This document shows positions 8,527 to 19,361 of a stretch of 64,000 bases of DNA, in pieces. Made by a program: the position numbers and the translations under genes. The DNA lies in the NCBI RefSeq assembly GCF_017603965.1, contig NZ_CP071955.1, forward strand, positions 2,914,001 through 2,978,000, in the 5' to 3' direction. This DNA is from Xanthomonas fragariae (GTDB taxonomy: Bacteria > Pseudomonadota > Gammaproteobacteria > Xanthomonadales > Xanthomonadaceae). Position 1 is the stretch's first letter; each line of letters starts with the position of its first letter. Below the pieces are notes generated by a model. It had not been told where the DNA came from and searched no databases. It saw only the letters and a list, made by a program, of their open reading frames with translations.

Positions 8527-9554
8527 GCGGTTTCTCCGGTGATGCGAAGGGCAGTAGTGAGGATCGCATCAATGCGATCGATTTCTTTGAGGAAGGCGTC
8601 ATGGCCATAGGGCGAGCGCAACACCCGCAAACTACCGCGCGGGCTCAAGCCTTCGACAAGGCTGACCAGGTCGGCCAGCGGCACCAGACGATCACCCTCC
8701 ACCGCCACCACGACGGTGGGCACGCGCACCTGCGCCGGGTCGATGCGATGCAGATCGATGGATTCGGACAAGCGCAAATACGCGTTCACCGGCGTACGTG
8801 CCACGTACTGCGCACCGGCGGCGTCGAGATAGTCTTCGGCCGCCACACGCACGCGGCCATTGATCACTTCCGGCGGCGCGTCGAAGCGCTCGCTGAATTC
8901 TTCCGGCGTGCGGTAGCTGAGCATGGCGAACTGCCGCGCCAGCGCCAACCCGTGATTTTCAGCGCATTGCAGCTGGCCCAGTGCCACCGCGCGGCGCTGC
9001 AATGCGCGCCACGCGGCAGCATACGGATGCGCGCGATGCGCACCGCTCACCGCGACCAAGGTGCCGACGCGCGCGGCATGGCGGATGGCCAATTGCAGAC
9101 CGACCAAGGCACCGTACGAATAGCCGACATAGCCATGCAAGCGCGCAATCCCTAGCGCATCCAGCAATGCGGCGATCGCATCGGCCTGATCGGCAGTATC
9201 GATCGGCACGTCCAGCGTGCCGTCGGCGCCGAGGAAATCGAATGCCAGCAAGCGGCGCGATGCAGGATCCAGTGCGCGGCCGCTGCCGACTAGCCCATCC
9301 ACCCAGCCCTTCTCGGGAAACAGCGCACTGGCGGCAAGATGGCGGTGCGCAGAAATACCGCCGGCCACGAACACCACCGGCGCATTGGCCGCGCCAACCA
9401 ATTCGTAGCGCAGCCGCACCTCGCGCATGCCGGCATACCGCATCGGCAAGGCAACGACAAGATCGCCGCGCACGACAATCGTACCCTCATCAGTGACGGC
9501 GGATGAATAGGTGTAATCGTTAGTAGACGGCGATACTGTATTCACGAGGCTCAT
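8523..9554 (-). CDS. metX: Homoserine O-acyltransferase (MetX family)
   Basis: A 343-residue alpha/beta-hydrolase-fold acyltransferase that activates homoserine. The nucleophile elbow is GYSYGALVGLQ (Ser near residue 146). The acid and histidine lie in VVAVEGDRLVPLADLV and LRSPYGHDAFLKE, close to the C-terminus. The family contains acetyl- and succinyl-transferases; xanthomonads are reported to use succinyl-CoA, which cannot be decided here. It is the first gene of metX-metB-hom. The leader upstream carries a SAM-I riboswitch and two hairpins, so expression should fall when S-adenosylmethionine is abundant. Confidence 0.9.
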   Translation of the reverse strand: MSLVNTVSPSTNDYTYSSAVTDEGTIVVRGDLVVALPMRYAGMREVRLRYELVGAANAPVVFVAGGISAHRHLAASALFPEKGWVDGLVGSGRALDPASRRLLAFDFLGADGTLDVPIDTADQADAIAALLDALGIARLHGYVGYSYGALVGLQLAIRHAARVGTLVAVSGAHRAHPYAAAWRALQRRAVALGQLQCAENHGLALARQFAMLSYRTPEEFSERFDAPPEVINGRVRVAAEDYLDAAGAQYVARTPVNAYLRLSESIDLHRIDPAQVRVPTVVVAVEGDRLVPLADLVSLVEGLSPRGSLRVLRSPYGHDAFLKEIDRIDAILTTALRITGETA

Positions 9555-9601
9555 GGCGATGTCCAGGGTGGATCGGCCATCGAGCTTCGACGGGAGCTCG
9601 C

Positions 9602-9630
9602 GTTCGACGTGCCCAGGGCACGAGTCGAAC
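9602..9630 (-). promoter_or_regulatory. Expression-platform hairpin between SAM riboswitch and metX
   Basis: Directly after the aptamer, GTTCGAC and GTGCC pair with GGCAC and GTCGAAC in a strong stem-loop. No U-tract follows, so control is more likely through translation or Rho than by intrinsic termination. A second short stem (CGAGCT/AGCTCG) lies closer to the gene. Confidence 0.5.
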
Positions 9631-9756
9631 CATCTTTCGGCAGACGCGACGTCCCCGCAGGATTTGGCACCAAACGCGGGCGCTTGCGCGCTCCGCTGGC
9701 TGCCCCGGCATCAAAGGGCCTGTCCCTCCGCCGGTCTCGATGGTGAGGCCAAGATG
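9631..9756 (-). promoter_or_regulatory. SAM-I (S-box) riboswitch upstream of metX-metB-hom
   Basis: On the minus strand the closing stem is CATCTT (9756-9751) with AAGATG at the other end (9636-9631). Between them the S-box core is visible: GGAGGGACAGGCCC, then TTTGATGCCGGGGCAGCC (the kink-turn/P2 side), a GC-rich P3 hairpin, and TTGGTGCCAAATCC (the P4 side with the conserved GGUGCCAA). This order matches the SAM-I aptamer of Rfam family RF00162, recalled from knowledge and not searched. The ligand is S-adenosylmethionine, and the genes controlled are the methionine-synthesis operon that follows. Confidence 0.88.
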
Positions 9757-9875
9757 CCACCGCCGTTGTACGATGTCAATCGCTTCATGCGGATGGAAAG
9801 ATATATTTTCATCCGATACCACCAGCTTCGTGACGAGCCGCATACTTGCGCCCTTCTTGGTCCGAGTCGATGGCG

Positions 9876-10314
9876 TGCCTCAGCACGTACCCCGCACCGC
9901 CCTGCACGCACTCGCCTTGGCATATGTCGGTGCGCTGCTGACCTGTACGACATCGACCGCTGCGCAGCAGCGCTGGCATTGGACCGGAGCTGCGGGCACG
10001 ACCTCGCCAGGCGCAACGACGTCGCAGATAGCGCCCGTACCCGCCGGCAGCGACCCATCACTGCAACTGGAATGGCAGGCACCTGCCTGGCCTGGGGCCT
10101 CAATCCACTGGTGGCGGGGCCTGAACTCGATGTGGTGCCCGGCGATCCACAGGCACACCCGCAGCCAGTGCACTACCAGCTCCCGTTCCGCGAGGTTCCG
10201 GTGCAGGTAGATCAGGGCTTGGGCGGGTACTTCAGTCATACCGACCGACCCAACTGGTGCGGTGGACTTGGCAATGCCGCAGGGCACGCCCGTGCTGGCA
10301 GCGCGCGCGCGTAA
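9876..10314 (+). pseudogene. M23-type peptidoglycan metallopeptidase, decayed N-terminal remnant
   Basis: Three frames must be joined. The first gives [23 protein letters not shown]. The second gives [20 protein letters not shown] and FSHTDRPN, and the third gives [15 protein letters not shown]. The last phrase is the start of the LytM/M23 fold (AVDFAxPxGTPVxAAR). At least two frameshifts occur (around 10100-10115 and near 10259). The rest of the catalytic domain is gone, with the prfC leader beginning straight after. The call rests on family motifs seen across frames. Confidence 0.6.
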
Positions 10315-10391
10315 AGGCCCGCCCCACCGAAGCCGCTATAATCGTCTGCTTCCTCAGTTTCCGCAGGCGTCCGACCGGGCGCGCTCAGTCC

Positions 10392-11996
<1,605 letters not shown>

Positions 11997-12071
11997 CCTG
12001 CGCTTGAACCGATGCAAGGAAACGCAACTGCTGGCGATGCGAATTGCTCGCAATTACGGTACCTTTTTGGC

Positions 12072-12716
12072 ATGAACGCAGATGCCTCCCCCTCGATCGA
12101 CCTGCGCGATGAGATCGCCAGTGCCGTAACCCACGGCCTGGGTGCAATTGCCGCCTTGGCCGGTGGCTCGGTGCTGATCACGCTGGCGGCCATCTATGGA
12201 GATCGCTGGCAGCTAGCCACCTCCATCGTCTTCAGTGCGACGCTGATCCTGCTCTACGTCGCCTCCACGCTGTTTCATGCCATCCCGCATCCGGGCACCA
12301 AAGCGCGCCTGCAGATACTAGATCACTGCGCGATCTATCTATTGATCGCCGGCACCTACACGCCCTTTACGCTGATCAATCTGCGCGACTCTTGGGGGTG
12401 GGGATTGTTTGCCGCCATCTGGACGATTGCCGCCGCAGGGGTGATCTTCAAACTGTTTTTCACCGGCCGCTTTCGCCTGCTGTCGACGGTGCTGTATCTG
12501 GCAATGGGCTGGCTGATCGTCGTGGCGATCCAACCATTGCTAAGCTCTGTCGATGCCTGGTCGTTGTGCTGGCTGCTGGCCGGCGGGCTCTTCTATACGT
12601 TGGGCACGTATTTCTACCAACGCGACACACAACGGTATTTCCATGCAATCTGGCATCTGTTCGTGCTTGCCGGTAGCGCTTGCCACTTCGTTGCAGTCAT
12701 CGCGCAGGTGGTGTGA
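12072..12716 (+). CDS. Hemolysin III family membrane protein (TrhA/YqfA-like)
   Basis: A 214-residue protein with about seven membrane segments, the size of the PAQR-type hemolysin III family. Diagnostic pieces are DEIASAVTHGLGAIAALAG at the start, ASTLFHAIPH (conserved Ser/His), LDHCAIYLLIAGTYTPF and FHAIWHLFVLAGSACHF near the C-terminus. These His/Asp residues form the family's putative metal site. The ATG at 12072 is chosen because the conserved domain begins a few residues later. Members are linked to membrane-lipid homeostasis; the haemolysin name is historical. Confidence 0.88.
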   Translation: MNADASPSIDLRDEIASAVTHGLGAIAALAGGSVLITLAAIYGDRWQLATSIVFSATLILLYVASTLFHAIPHPGTKARLQILDHCAIYLLIAGTYTPFTLINLRDSWGWGLFAAIWTIAAAGVIFKLFFTGRFRLLSTVLYLAMGWLIVVAIQPLLSSVDAWSLCWLLAGGLFYTLGTYFYQRDTQRYFHAIWHLFVLAGSACHFVAVIAQVV

Positions 12717-12774
12717 TCTGTGATGTTCGGCGCGTTCGCGCGCCTTGCACGAGGCATCGCCAACCATTGGTCAC

Positions 12775-14730
12775 GTGAACGACCCGACCAAATCCTCTGC
12801 TGCCCCGTCCTCCCACATGCCACGTCGTCGACGTTGGTGGATCGGGCTCGGCATCGTCGCCACCATCGTGGTGATCTTCGTGCTCGTGTTCGATTGGAAC
12901 TGGTTACGCGGCCCGGTCGAACGCGTGGTCAGCGCCAAGATCGGTCGCGAGTTTCACCTCGGTCATCTGAACGTCGATCTCGGCAGCACGACGACGGTGC
13001 GCGGCGAGCGAATGCGTCTGGCCAATGCGCAGTGGTCCAAACGCGGCCCCATGGCCGAGTTGAATTCGGCGGAAATCGATGTCGAACTGTGGCCTCTGCT
13101 GCGCGGCAAAGTGCGTTTGCCGGAAATCCGCCTGGAGCACCCGAGCGTGGTGCTGGAAGCCGGCAACGCTACCCATCCTGGCAACTGGGTCTTCGACCAG
13201 AACGATAGCGACGTGACGATGCCACGCCTGGGCCGGCTGCTGGTGGACAATGGGCGACTGCAATACATCGACGACGCCAATCGCTCGGACGTAGATGTCG
13301 CGATCGACAGCCTGGCTCCACCAAACAGTGATCAGCGCGCGGCCCCGATCGGCATCGATGGCAAAGGCCGCTGGAAGGGCTACCCCTTCACACTCGAGGG
13401 AGATACCGCCTCACCGCTGGAACTGAGCCAAAGCGAACATCCGTTCCGCATCGACCTGCGCGGCAGTGCCGGCGCCACGCGGACACATGTGCGCGGCACG
13501 CTGACCAATCCATTCCGTTTTCAGGTCATCGATCTGCAAATGGCGCTCAGCGGCCAAGACATGCAAGACCTGTATCCGCTGACCGGCGTGGCCATGCCAT
13601 CGACACCGCCGTACAAGCTCGATGGCCGCCTGCGTCGCGACGGCGATGTCTGGCACTATGAAAAATTTACCGGGACCGCTGGCGACAGCGATCTGTCAGG
13701 CACTGCGGAAGTCGACCTGCGCAACAAGCGTCCGTTCCTGCGCGCGGACCTGGCTTCCAAACGGCTTGATTTCGATGACTTGGCCGGCTTTGTCGGTGCA
13801 CCACCCAAGACCAGTGCCAACGAGTCGGCCAATGCCGAACAGAAAAAGCAAGCTGCGCAACTGGCTGCCAGCGCACGTGTCTTGCCGAGTACGCCATACG
13901 ACTTGTCCAAACTGCGTGCGATGGATGCGCAAGTGCGTTGGCGTGCGCAGCGCATCAATGCCCCCTCTTGGCCACTGGAAGACATGGATGCCTCGTTGAG
14001 CTTGAAAGGCGGCCTGCTGCAGCTGGACCCGCTCAACTTCGGCGTTGCTGGTGGCGATATCCGTTCCACCATCAAAATGGACGCGCGCAACGCGATCATC
14101 ACCACGCAATTGAAAGCTGGCATTAGCGGCATTCGTCTGGATCAGCTGTTTCCCGATGTCACCTTGGCAAAACAGGCTTCTGGCGCAATCGGCGGCGAAC
14201 TGGATCTGCGCGGTCGTGGCAACTCGATCGCCGCCATGCTCGGCACTGCCGATGGCGCGATCGGCGTCGGCATGGGCCACGGCCACGTCGGCAACCTGAT
14301 CATGGAGCTCGCTGGCCTGGATATTGCCGAATCGTTGAAATACCTGATGACCAAAGACCGTCAGATACCGGTGCGCTGCATCTTCGGCGACTTCGGCGTG
14401 CAGGACGGCCTGATGCAATCGCGCGCATTGGCCTTCGATAGCACCGACACCATCATCGTCGGCGACGGCAATATCAGCCTCAAAAATGAAACACTCGATC
14501 TGCTGCTGCGCCCACGCCCGAAGGACCGTAGCATTCTGAGCCTGCGCTCACCGCTGCGGATCGGCGGAACCTTCAAGGATCCGACCTTCCGCCCTGACTT
14601 CAAGGCGCTGGGCGTGCGCGGTGCGATTGCAATTGCACTCGGCAGCATCGCGCCGCCGGCCGCCTTACTGGCGACCTTCGAGCCGGGCCCGGGCAAGGAC
14701 AGCGATTGTGGTGGCAAGTACGCGCAGTAA
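12775..14730 (+). CDS. AsmA family protein
   Basis: About 651 residues. A short basic N-terminus (RRRRWW) precedes one transmembrane helix (IGLGIVATIVVIFVLVF), then a long periplasmic region with AsmA landmarks: RGPVERVVSAKIGREF, RLPEIRLEHPSVVLE, FTGTAGDSDLSGTAEVDL and PLRIGGTFKDPTFRPDF. AsmA-like proteins form bridge-like structures associated with phospholipid transport or outer-membrane assembly. The start is uncertain: I use GTG 12775 (VNDPTKSS...), with ATG 12817 and TTG 12745 as alternatives; none has a strong ribosome-binding site. The gene stands alone on the plus strand. Confidence 0.85.
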   Translation: MNDPTKSSAAPSSHMPRRRRWWIGLGIVATIVVIFVLVFDWNWLRGPVERVVSAKIGREFHLGHLNVDLGSTTTVRGERMRLANAQWSKRGPMAELNSAEIDVELWPLLRGKVRLPEIRLEHPSVVLEAGNATHPGNWVFDQNDSDVTMPRLGRLLVDNGRLQYIDDANRSDVDVAIDSLAPPNSDQRAAPIGIDGKGRWKGYPFTLEGDTASPLELSQSEHPFRIDLRGSAGATRTHVRGTLTNPFRFQVIDLQMALSGQDMQDLYPLTGVAMPSTPPYKLDGRLRRDGDVWHYEKFTGTAGDSDLSGTAEVDLRNKRPFLRADLASKRLDFDDLAGFVGAPPKTSANESANAEQKKQAAQLAASARVLPSTPYDLSKLRAMDAQVRWRAQRINAPSWPLEDMDASLSLKGGLLQLDPLNFGVAGGDIRSTIKMDARNAIITTQLKAGISGIRLDQLFPDVTLAKQASGAIGGELDLRGRGNSIAAMLGTADGAIGVGMGHGHVGNLIMELAGLDIAESLKYLMTKDRQIPVRCIFGDFGVQDGLMQSRALAFDSTDTIIVGDGNISLKNETLDLLLRPRPKDRSILSLRSPLRIGGTFKDPTFRPDFKALGVRGAIAIALGSIAPPAALLATFEPGPGKDSDCGGKYAQ

Positions 14731-14886
14731 GAGTGGCCGGCAGACCTGCGCGGTCGCCGACTGATATTGCAGTGCTGGAACCGGGCGACTTGTATGCTCC
14801 GGTTCCAGGCTTGGCTAGTGCCAAGCGTGGCAGCCCCAATGACCGCTCATTATGTCCTGCAAGCAGCTCTCACTGCGACATGCGCT

Positions 14887-15315
14887 TCAACTGGCGATAT
14901 AACGCTGCAATTGATCGATGTCACGCTGCTGCGTCGCGATCACCGCCTTGACCAGATCGCCGATCGAAATCACCCCCTGCACGCGGCCGTTTTCGATCAC
15001 CGGCAAATGTCGGAAACGTCCGTCGGTCATCAGTCGCATGCAGTGCTCCACCGTGTCCGATGGCGATACCGTCACCACCTCGGCGCTCATGATTTCGGCA
15101 ACGCTGGTGGTCGAGGAGGAGCGATCGCGCAACACGATTTTGCGCGCGTAATCGCGCTCGGACACGATGCCGACCAAGCGCGGCCCGTCCATCACCAGCA
15201 CCGCACCGATGCCCTTGTCGGCCATCAAGCTGATCGCTTCGATCACTGCAGCATCGGCCGCAACCGCGAATACCTCAACCTGTTTGGTCCCCAACAATTG
15301 TCGTACGGTCTGCAT
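14887..15315 (-). CDS. CBS-domain pair protein
   Basis: A 142-residue protein made of two CBS motifs: residues ~8-60 (AISLMADKGIGAVLVMDG, GIVSERDYARKI) and ~72-130 (HCMRLMTDGRFRHLPVIENG, GVISIGDLVKAVI). Such stand-alone pairs bind adenine nucleotides and act as energy or redox sensors. The start overlaps the 3' end of the glycosyltransferase gene by 41 bp on the same strand, so the two may be co-transcribed. No target can be deduced. Confidence 0.88.
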   Translation of the reverse strand: MQTVRQLLGTKQVEVFAVAADAAVIEAISLMADKGIGAVLVMDGPRLVGIVSERDYARKIVLRDRSSSTTSVAEIMSAEVVTVSPSDTVEHCMRLMTDGRFRHLPVIENGRVQGVISIGDLVKAVIATQQRDIDQLQRYIAS

Positions 15316-16327
15316 GGCACCCTCCGCGCTTGGTCTGGTGATCGCAGACTACTCCCACTATGCCGCGGTGGGTATCGACCAGATATAGCGGGCGCTGCTT
15401 GGCCTCGTCGTACAACCGGCCCAGGTATTCGCCGATCAGGCCCAACGCAATCAGCTGGATACCACCCAGAAACAGGATCACCGACATCATGGTCGGCCAA
15501 CCGGCTACCGGATCGCCCATCAGCGCTGCCTTGATCACCACCCAGCCACCGAATAAAAATGCGACCACCGCGGTGAGCAGCCCCAGATACGTGGCCGCAC
15601 GCAGCGGTAGCGTGGAAAAACTGGTGATGCCATCCAGCGCAAAATTCCACAACCGCCACACCGTGAACTTGCTGCGCCCCGATAGCCGAGGCGCACGCCG
15701 ATAAGGTAACGCAACCTGGCGAAATCCGACCCAGCCAAACAGCCCTTTCATAAAACGATGGCGCTCGCGCAACTGCTGCAAGGCCTGCACCACACGTGGC
15801 GACAACAAGCGAAAGTCACCGGTATCGGCAGGGATCGGCGTGCGCGATAACCGTCGGATCACGCGATAGAACGCATGCGCGGCACTGCGCTTGAGCCAGC
15901 TCTCGCCTTCGCGAAAAATCCGCGTACCAAAGATGTTGTCGTAACCCGTACGCCACAGCGCGACGAATTCCGGAATCAGTTCCGGCGGATCCTGGCCATC
16001 GGCGTCGAGCAGCACGGCCGCACCCGGCAACACATGATCCAGGCCTGCGGAAATCGCCACCTCCTTGCCAAAATTACGCGACAGCCGCACCGCGCTCACC
16101 CGCATATCGGCGTCGGCGAGCGCCTGCACCACGTCCCAGGTGCCATCGGTGCTACCGTCGTCGACATACAGCACGTGCGTCTGCAATTCGCTCAATCCCA
16201 CAAGCACCTCGCACAGGCGCGGGTGCAGCAAGGGAATGCTGGCTTCTTCGTTATAGGCTGCGATAACCACCGTGAGGCGATCTGCTGCAACCGGCAACTG
16301 CGTTGCCTCGAACGTATGCACGCTCAC
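15275..16327 (-). CDS. Polyprenyl-phosphate glycosyltransferase, GT2 (GtrB/DPM1-like)
   Basis: A 350-residue family-2 glycosyltransferase. The catalytic domain shows [40 protein letters not shown] and the metal-binding [11 protein letters not shown]. Two C-terminal membrane helices follow ([19 protein letters not shown] and [19 protein letters not shown]) before [15 protein letters not shown], the layout of GtrB/ArnC-type enzymes that load a sugar onto undecaprenyl phosphate. I start at GTG 16327, which overlaps the mtgA stop in a GTGA junction; upstream ATGs lie inside mtgA. The last ~25 residues, overlapping the CBS gene, look non-conserved. Confidence 0.88.
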   Translation of the reverse strand: MSVHTFEATQLPVAADRLTVVIAAYNEEASIPLLHPRLCEVLVGLSELQTHVLYVDDGSTDGTWDVVQALADADMRVSAVRLSRNFGKEVAISAGLDHVLPGAAVLLDADGQDPPELIPEFVALWRTGYDNIFGTRIFREGESWLKRSAAHAFYRVIRRLSRTPIPADTGDFRLLSPRVVQALQQLRERHRFMKGLFGWVGFRQVALPYRRAPRLSGRSKFTVWRLWNFALDGITSFSTLPLRAATYLGLLTAVVAFLFGGWVVIKAALMGDPVAGWPTMMSVILFLGGIQLIALGLIGEYLGRLYDEAKQRPLYLVDTHRGIVGVVCDHQTKRGGCHADRTTIVGDQTG

Positions 16328-17061
16328 GGTGCCTGCAGATACGCAGCGCCGCCCAACTGCCGCGCCTGCCGTTGCACCCACGCGGCTCGCCGTTGTACGT
16401 AAGCACCGGGGCGGCGCGCGTCATAGCGACGTGGCGAGGGCAACACCGCCGCCAAACATGCGGATTCGGCCGGCAACAAGCCCGCTGCATCCTTGCCCCA
16501 GAACTGCCGCGCGGCAGCTTGTGCGCCGTACACCCCATCGCCGAACTCGGCCACGTTGAGATACATCTCCAGAATCCGCTGCTTGGGCCAGAACAACTCG
16601 ATCAGCATCGTGTACCAAGCCTCCAGAATCTTGCGTACCCAACTGCGGCCCTGCCACAGGAATACATTCTTGGCGACCTGCTGGCTGATCGTGCTCGCCC
16701 CGCGCATGCGCCCGCCGCGGGCGTTGTGATCGCGCGCCTTTTCGATGGCATGCAGATCGAAGCCATGGTGAACAGGAAACTGCTGATCTTCCGCAGCCAC
16801 CACCGAAATCGGCAAGCTAGCGGCGATCGCGTCATAGTCACGCCATTGCTGATGCAGCGAAAAACTCCAGTCGCCCTCGCTCCAGGCTTCCAGATAGCGC
16901 CCCACCATCATGCTGCTGATCGGTGGATCGGCCACTCGCAGTACCAGCACCTGCAACACGCTCGCCGCGGCGAACAGCAGCGGTGCTGCCAACATCCAGC
17001 GCAGCCAGCGCTTGCGCCGCAGTGGCGCCACCAGCTTGCCATCCCATGCATCCGTCCCCAT
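16324..17061 (-). CDS. mtgA: Monofunctional biosynthetic peptidoglycan transglycosylase
   Basis: A 245-residue GT51 enzyme. A membrane anchor near residues 19-40 precedes the catalytic motifs [14 protein letters not shown] (catalytic Glu), [24 protein letters not shown] and [23 protein letters not shown]. It polymerises lipid II into glycan strands in the periplasm. No transpeptidase domain is present, consistent with MtgA. It heads a minus-strand string mtgA-GT2-CBS with overlapping ends, and is divergent from hslO with a 73-bp gap. Confidence 0.93.
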   Translation of the reverse strand: MGTDAWDGKLVAPLRRKRWLRWMLAAPLLFAAASVLQVLVLRVADPPISSMMVGRYLEAWSEGDWSFSLHQQWRDYDAIAASLPISVVAAEDQQFPVHHGFDLHAIEKARDHNARGGRMRGASTISQQVAKNVFLWQGRSWVRKILEAWYTMLIELFWPKQRILEMYLNVAEFGDGVYGAQAAARQFWGKDAAGLLPAESACLAAVLPSPRRYDARRPGAYVQRRAAWVQRQARQLGGAAYLQAP

Positions 17062-17134
17062 TGTTTGCTACGACCTTTCATACGGCGCTTGTTGCATTAT
17101 CCGGCAACCGGCGTCCCTTACGTCCGATGTTTCC

Positions 17135-18025
17135 ATGACCGATTACGATCAGCTTTCCCGTTTCCTGCTGCCTGCCGCCGGTGTGCGCGGTGTTCACGTA
17201 CGCCTGACCCATGCCTGGCACGACATCCAGGGCGCAGCCGAGTACCCGCCGGCCGCACGCCGGTTGCTCGGCGAGGCAATCGTCGCTGCTGCATTGTTCA
17301 CCGGCCATACCAAGGTCGGCGGGCGCCTGTCGGTGCAGTTGCGTGGTAACCAAACGCTGCGCACCTTGTTCGCCGAATGCACTGCGGCCGGCACCTTGCG
17401 CGGCATCGTGCAGCTGGCCGACGGTGCAGATGCACCCACCGACCTACGCAAGCTGGGCGAGGCGACCCTGCTGGCGATCACCATCGAAAACCCCGGCCTG
17501 GACCCGAGCGAACCGCAGCGCTACCAGAGCCTGGTCAGCATGCAGGCCCCTGACTTGGCCGCAGCCTTCGAAACCTACTTCCACCAGTCCGAGCAGCTAC
17601 CGACCCGCCTGTTGCTGGCCGCAGGCCCGGACCAGGCGGCTGGCCTGTTGCTGCAGCAGCTGCCGGGCGACGAGGGCGACAATGACGGCTGGAGCCGCAT
17701 CGGCGCGCTGTTCGACACCCTGGGCGCACCGGAACTGCTTTCGGTCGCTGGCGAAAAACTGCTGTACCGCTTGTTTCACGAGGAAGGTCCGCAACTGCTG
17801 GGCAGCAAACCGCTCAGCTTCGGCTGCTCTTGCTCGCGCGAGCGGGTCGCCTCGATGCTGCAATCCCTGGGCGAAAAAGAAGCACGTGCCGCCGCCGAGG
17901 CAACCGGCGATGTCGAGGTGCGCTGCGAATTCTGCGGCCGTGAGTATCACTTTCCGTTGACCGCGCTGGAGGTACTGTTCGGACCGGCGCGGCCGTCGCA
18001 AGAAGCGCCGGAAAGATTGCAGTAG
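17135..18025 (+). CDS. hslO: Redox-regulated chaperone Hsp33
   Basis: A 296-residue Hsp33. The N-terminal domain has FLLPAAGVRGVHVRL and GEAIVAAALFTGHTKVGGRLSVQLRG. The C-terminal zinc switch has the expected CxC and CxxC: FGCSCSRERV and CEFCGREYHF. Oxidation of these cysteines activates the holdase under oxidative heat stress. The ATG at 17135 gives the normal N-terminus (MTDYDQLSRF). It stands alone and is divergent from mtgA. Confidence 0.95.
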   Translation: MTDYDQLSRFLLPAAGVRGVHVRLTHAWHDIQGAAEYPPAARRLLGEAIVAAALFTGHTKVGGRLSVQLRGNQTLRTLFAECTAAGTLRGIVQLADGADAPTDLRKLGEATLLAITIENPGLDPSEPQRYQSLVSMQAPDLAAAFETYFHQSEQLPTRLLLAAGPDQAAGLLLQQLPGDEGDNDGWSRIGALFDTLGAPELLSVAGEKLLYRLFHEEGPQLLGSKPLSFGCSCSRERVASMLQSLGEKEARAAAEATGDVEVRCEFCGREYHFPLTALEVLFGPARPSQEAPERLQ

Positions 18026-18162
18026 ATAGATTGCGGGTGCGTTCTGGGGAACGCGGCTACTTCTGGGGAACTTGGCTACTTGTTAAATAATCATAAAAGC
18101 CCTAGCATCCTCTTTGCCCGCTCTCGGGAACTTAACAACTGCCCCTGGGTCCAAACTCTGGT

Positions 18163-19032
18163 ATGCGACACCTACTGCGCCTTCCGTTTGCTTTGATGGT
18201 TACCCTTGCGGCAGCCACGGGTGCACATGCGCAATCGGTATCCCAGCAGCTGCGTGAGAGCACCATCCTGCCGGTGTGGAACAAGGGCAGCGGCAAGGTG
18301 GAAGCTTTCCTGTACCTGGAGCCCACCGGTGAGCAAAAGGCCGGCGCACGTTGGCATTTCGGCCGCAATTCGTTGGATGCGGCGTTCGGCCTTACCTCCG
18401 GCGACTCGCTAGGCCTGCTCTGCAACAGCAGCCGCGGTACCAACATCAGTAGCCTCGCCAGTCATTGCCTGCTCGCAGGCATCGGCGATGACGAAGAAGA
18501 CAGCGCCGCCGCCTCGCGCCGCGTGTCCGCCACGCTGGGCTTCAACCGTGGCGGCGCACGCGCTGGCGTCACCGCGGGCACCGGACGCGACACCCTGCCC
18601 GCCTGGTTGATCGGCGCCGACAAGGCACAGCTGACCCGTGTCGAACAGAACGACCTGACCGTGTTCGGCCAGAAGAACATCGGCCGCGAAGGCTTTGTTT
18701 CGATTGGCGGCACTTACGCCCGCGCGCGACTTGTGCCGCTGGCCGATGTCTCCCCGGCAATCGCCGACCAGTGGGACAGCAAGACCCTCAGCGTCGGCGG
18801 CGGCTACGGCGCTTTCAGCGCGAATGTCATCGGCCGCGTCGTCGACGTCCCCGGCCAGCCGGAGAAGTGGGAAGGCCTAGGCTTGGGTCTGACTTGGCGC
18901 ACCCCCTGGAGCGGTCAGTTGACAGTCGGCGCGGAAAATGTGATCTCTCGCGGCAAGAATCCTTTTGCCCCAAGCAACGAGAGCAACAGCGACGGAACTG
19001 TTCCGTACGTCAGGTACGAGCAAGACCTGTAG
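18163..19032 (+). CDS. Exported protein of unknown function
   Basis: I do not recognise this 289-residue protein. It has a signal peptide (MRHLLRLPFALMVTLAAATGAHA). After it come alternating short amphipathic stretches with many Gly and aromatic ends (VEAFLYLEP, ARWHFGRNSLDAAFGL, FVSIGGTYARARL, LGLGLTWRTPWSG, QLTVGAENV), ending in RYEQDL. This pattern suggests an outer-membrane beta-barrel, but the last residue is Leu rather than Phe. Two cysteines (LLCNSS and SHCLL) could form a disulphide. A strong terminator follows directly; no operon partner is seen. Confidence 0.7.
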   Translation: MRHLLRLPFALMVTLAAATGAHAQSVSQQLRESTILPVWNKGSGKVEAFLYLEPTGEQKAGARWHFGRNSLDAAFGLTSGDSLGLLCNSSRGTNISSLASHCLLAGIGDDEEDSAAASRRVSATLGFNRGGARAGVTAGTGRDTLPAWLIGADKAQLTRVEQNDLTVFGQKNIGREGFVSIGGTYARARLVPLADVSPAIADQWDSKTLSVGGGYGAFSANVIGRVVDVPGQPEKWEGLGLGLTWRTPWSGQLTVGAENVISRGKNPFAPSNESNSDGTVPYVRYEQDL

Positions 19033-19058
19033 CCAACTGATTTAAAAAGAATTTTTAT

Positions 19059-19090
19059 GACGCCATCGGTTAACAGCCGGTGGCGTTTTT
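19059..19090 (+). terminator. Rho-independent terminator of the exported-protein gene
   Basis: ACGCCATCGG pairs with CCGGTGGCGT around TTAACAG and is followed by TTTTT, 27 bp after the stop codon. Confidence 0.8.
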
Positions 19091-19294
19091 CGTTTCAGCC
19101 GTCGCCCCAGAATGGGGTTTCACAGCTTTCTTCTTTATTGTTCAACGAGACTTTAATTCCTCGTGCAGCGCATATACCATCGGTTCACCCTGACGTTTTG
19201 GATCCGCTTCTTTCGGAACCCCCGACAGGCAAACAACCCTTGGCAGTACCCAAGATCACTTGGAGAGAGAGCTTTAGAGCGACTAACAAAAAAC

Positions 19295-19323
19295 TGCGGC
19301 TCAAAAGAGCCGCGGTTTTTTTG
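19295..19323 (+). terminator. Strong hairpin with T-run
   Basis: TGCGGCTC-AAAA-GAGCCGCG followed by seven T. It reads as a plus-strand terminator, but also lies 40 bp downstream of the convergent tetR gene. The bases just before (AGAGCGACTAACAAAA) resemble the end of the dispersed repeat family, possibly a degraded trace. The 330 bp between 19033 and 19361 otherwise holds no gene. Confidence 0.7.
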
Positions 19324-19361
19324 CCCGATGCCTACAGATCGAACTCGTTGAACTTTGAGTT

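Noticed and set aside
8430..9155. Long plus-strand frames across metB and metX
   Set aside because: They are antisense shadows; the minus-strand genes form a tightly overlapping operon with complete motifs.
19276..19291. AGAGCGACTAACAAAA taken as a seventh copy of the dispersed repeat
   Set aside because: Only one short end-like stretch is present, with no core or second end; noted in the terminator entry as a possible trace but not counted.
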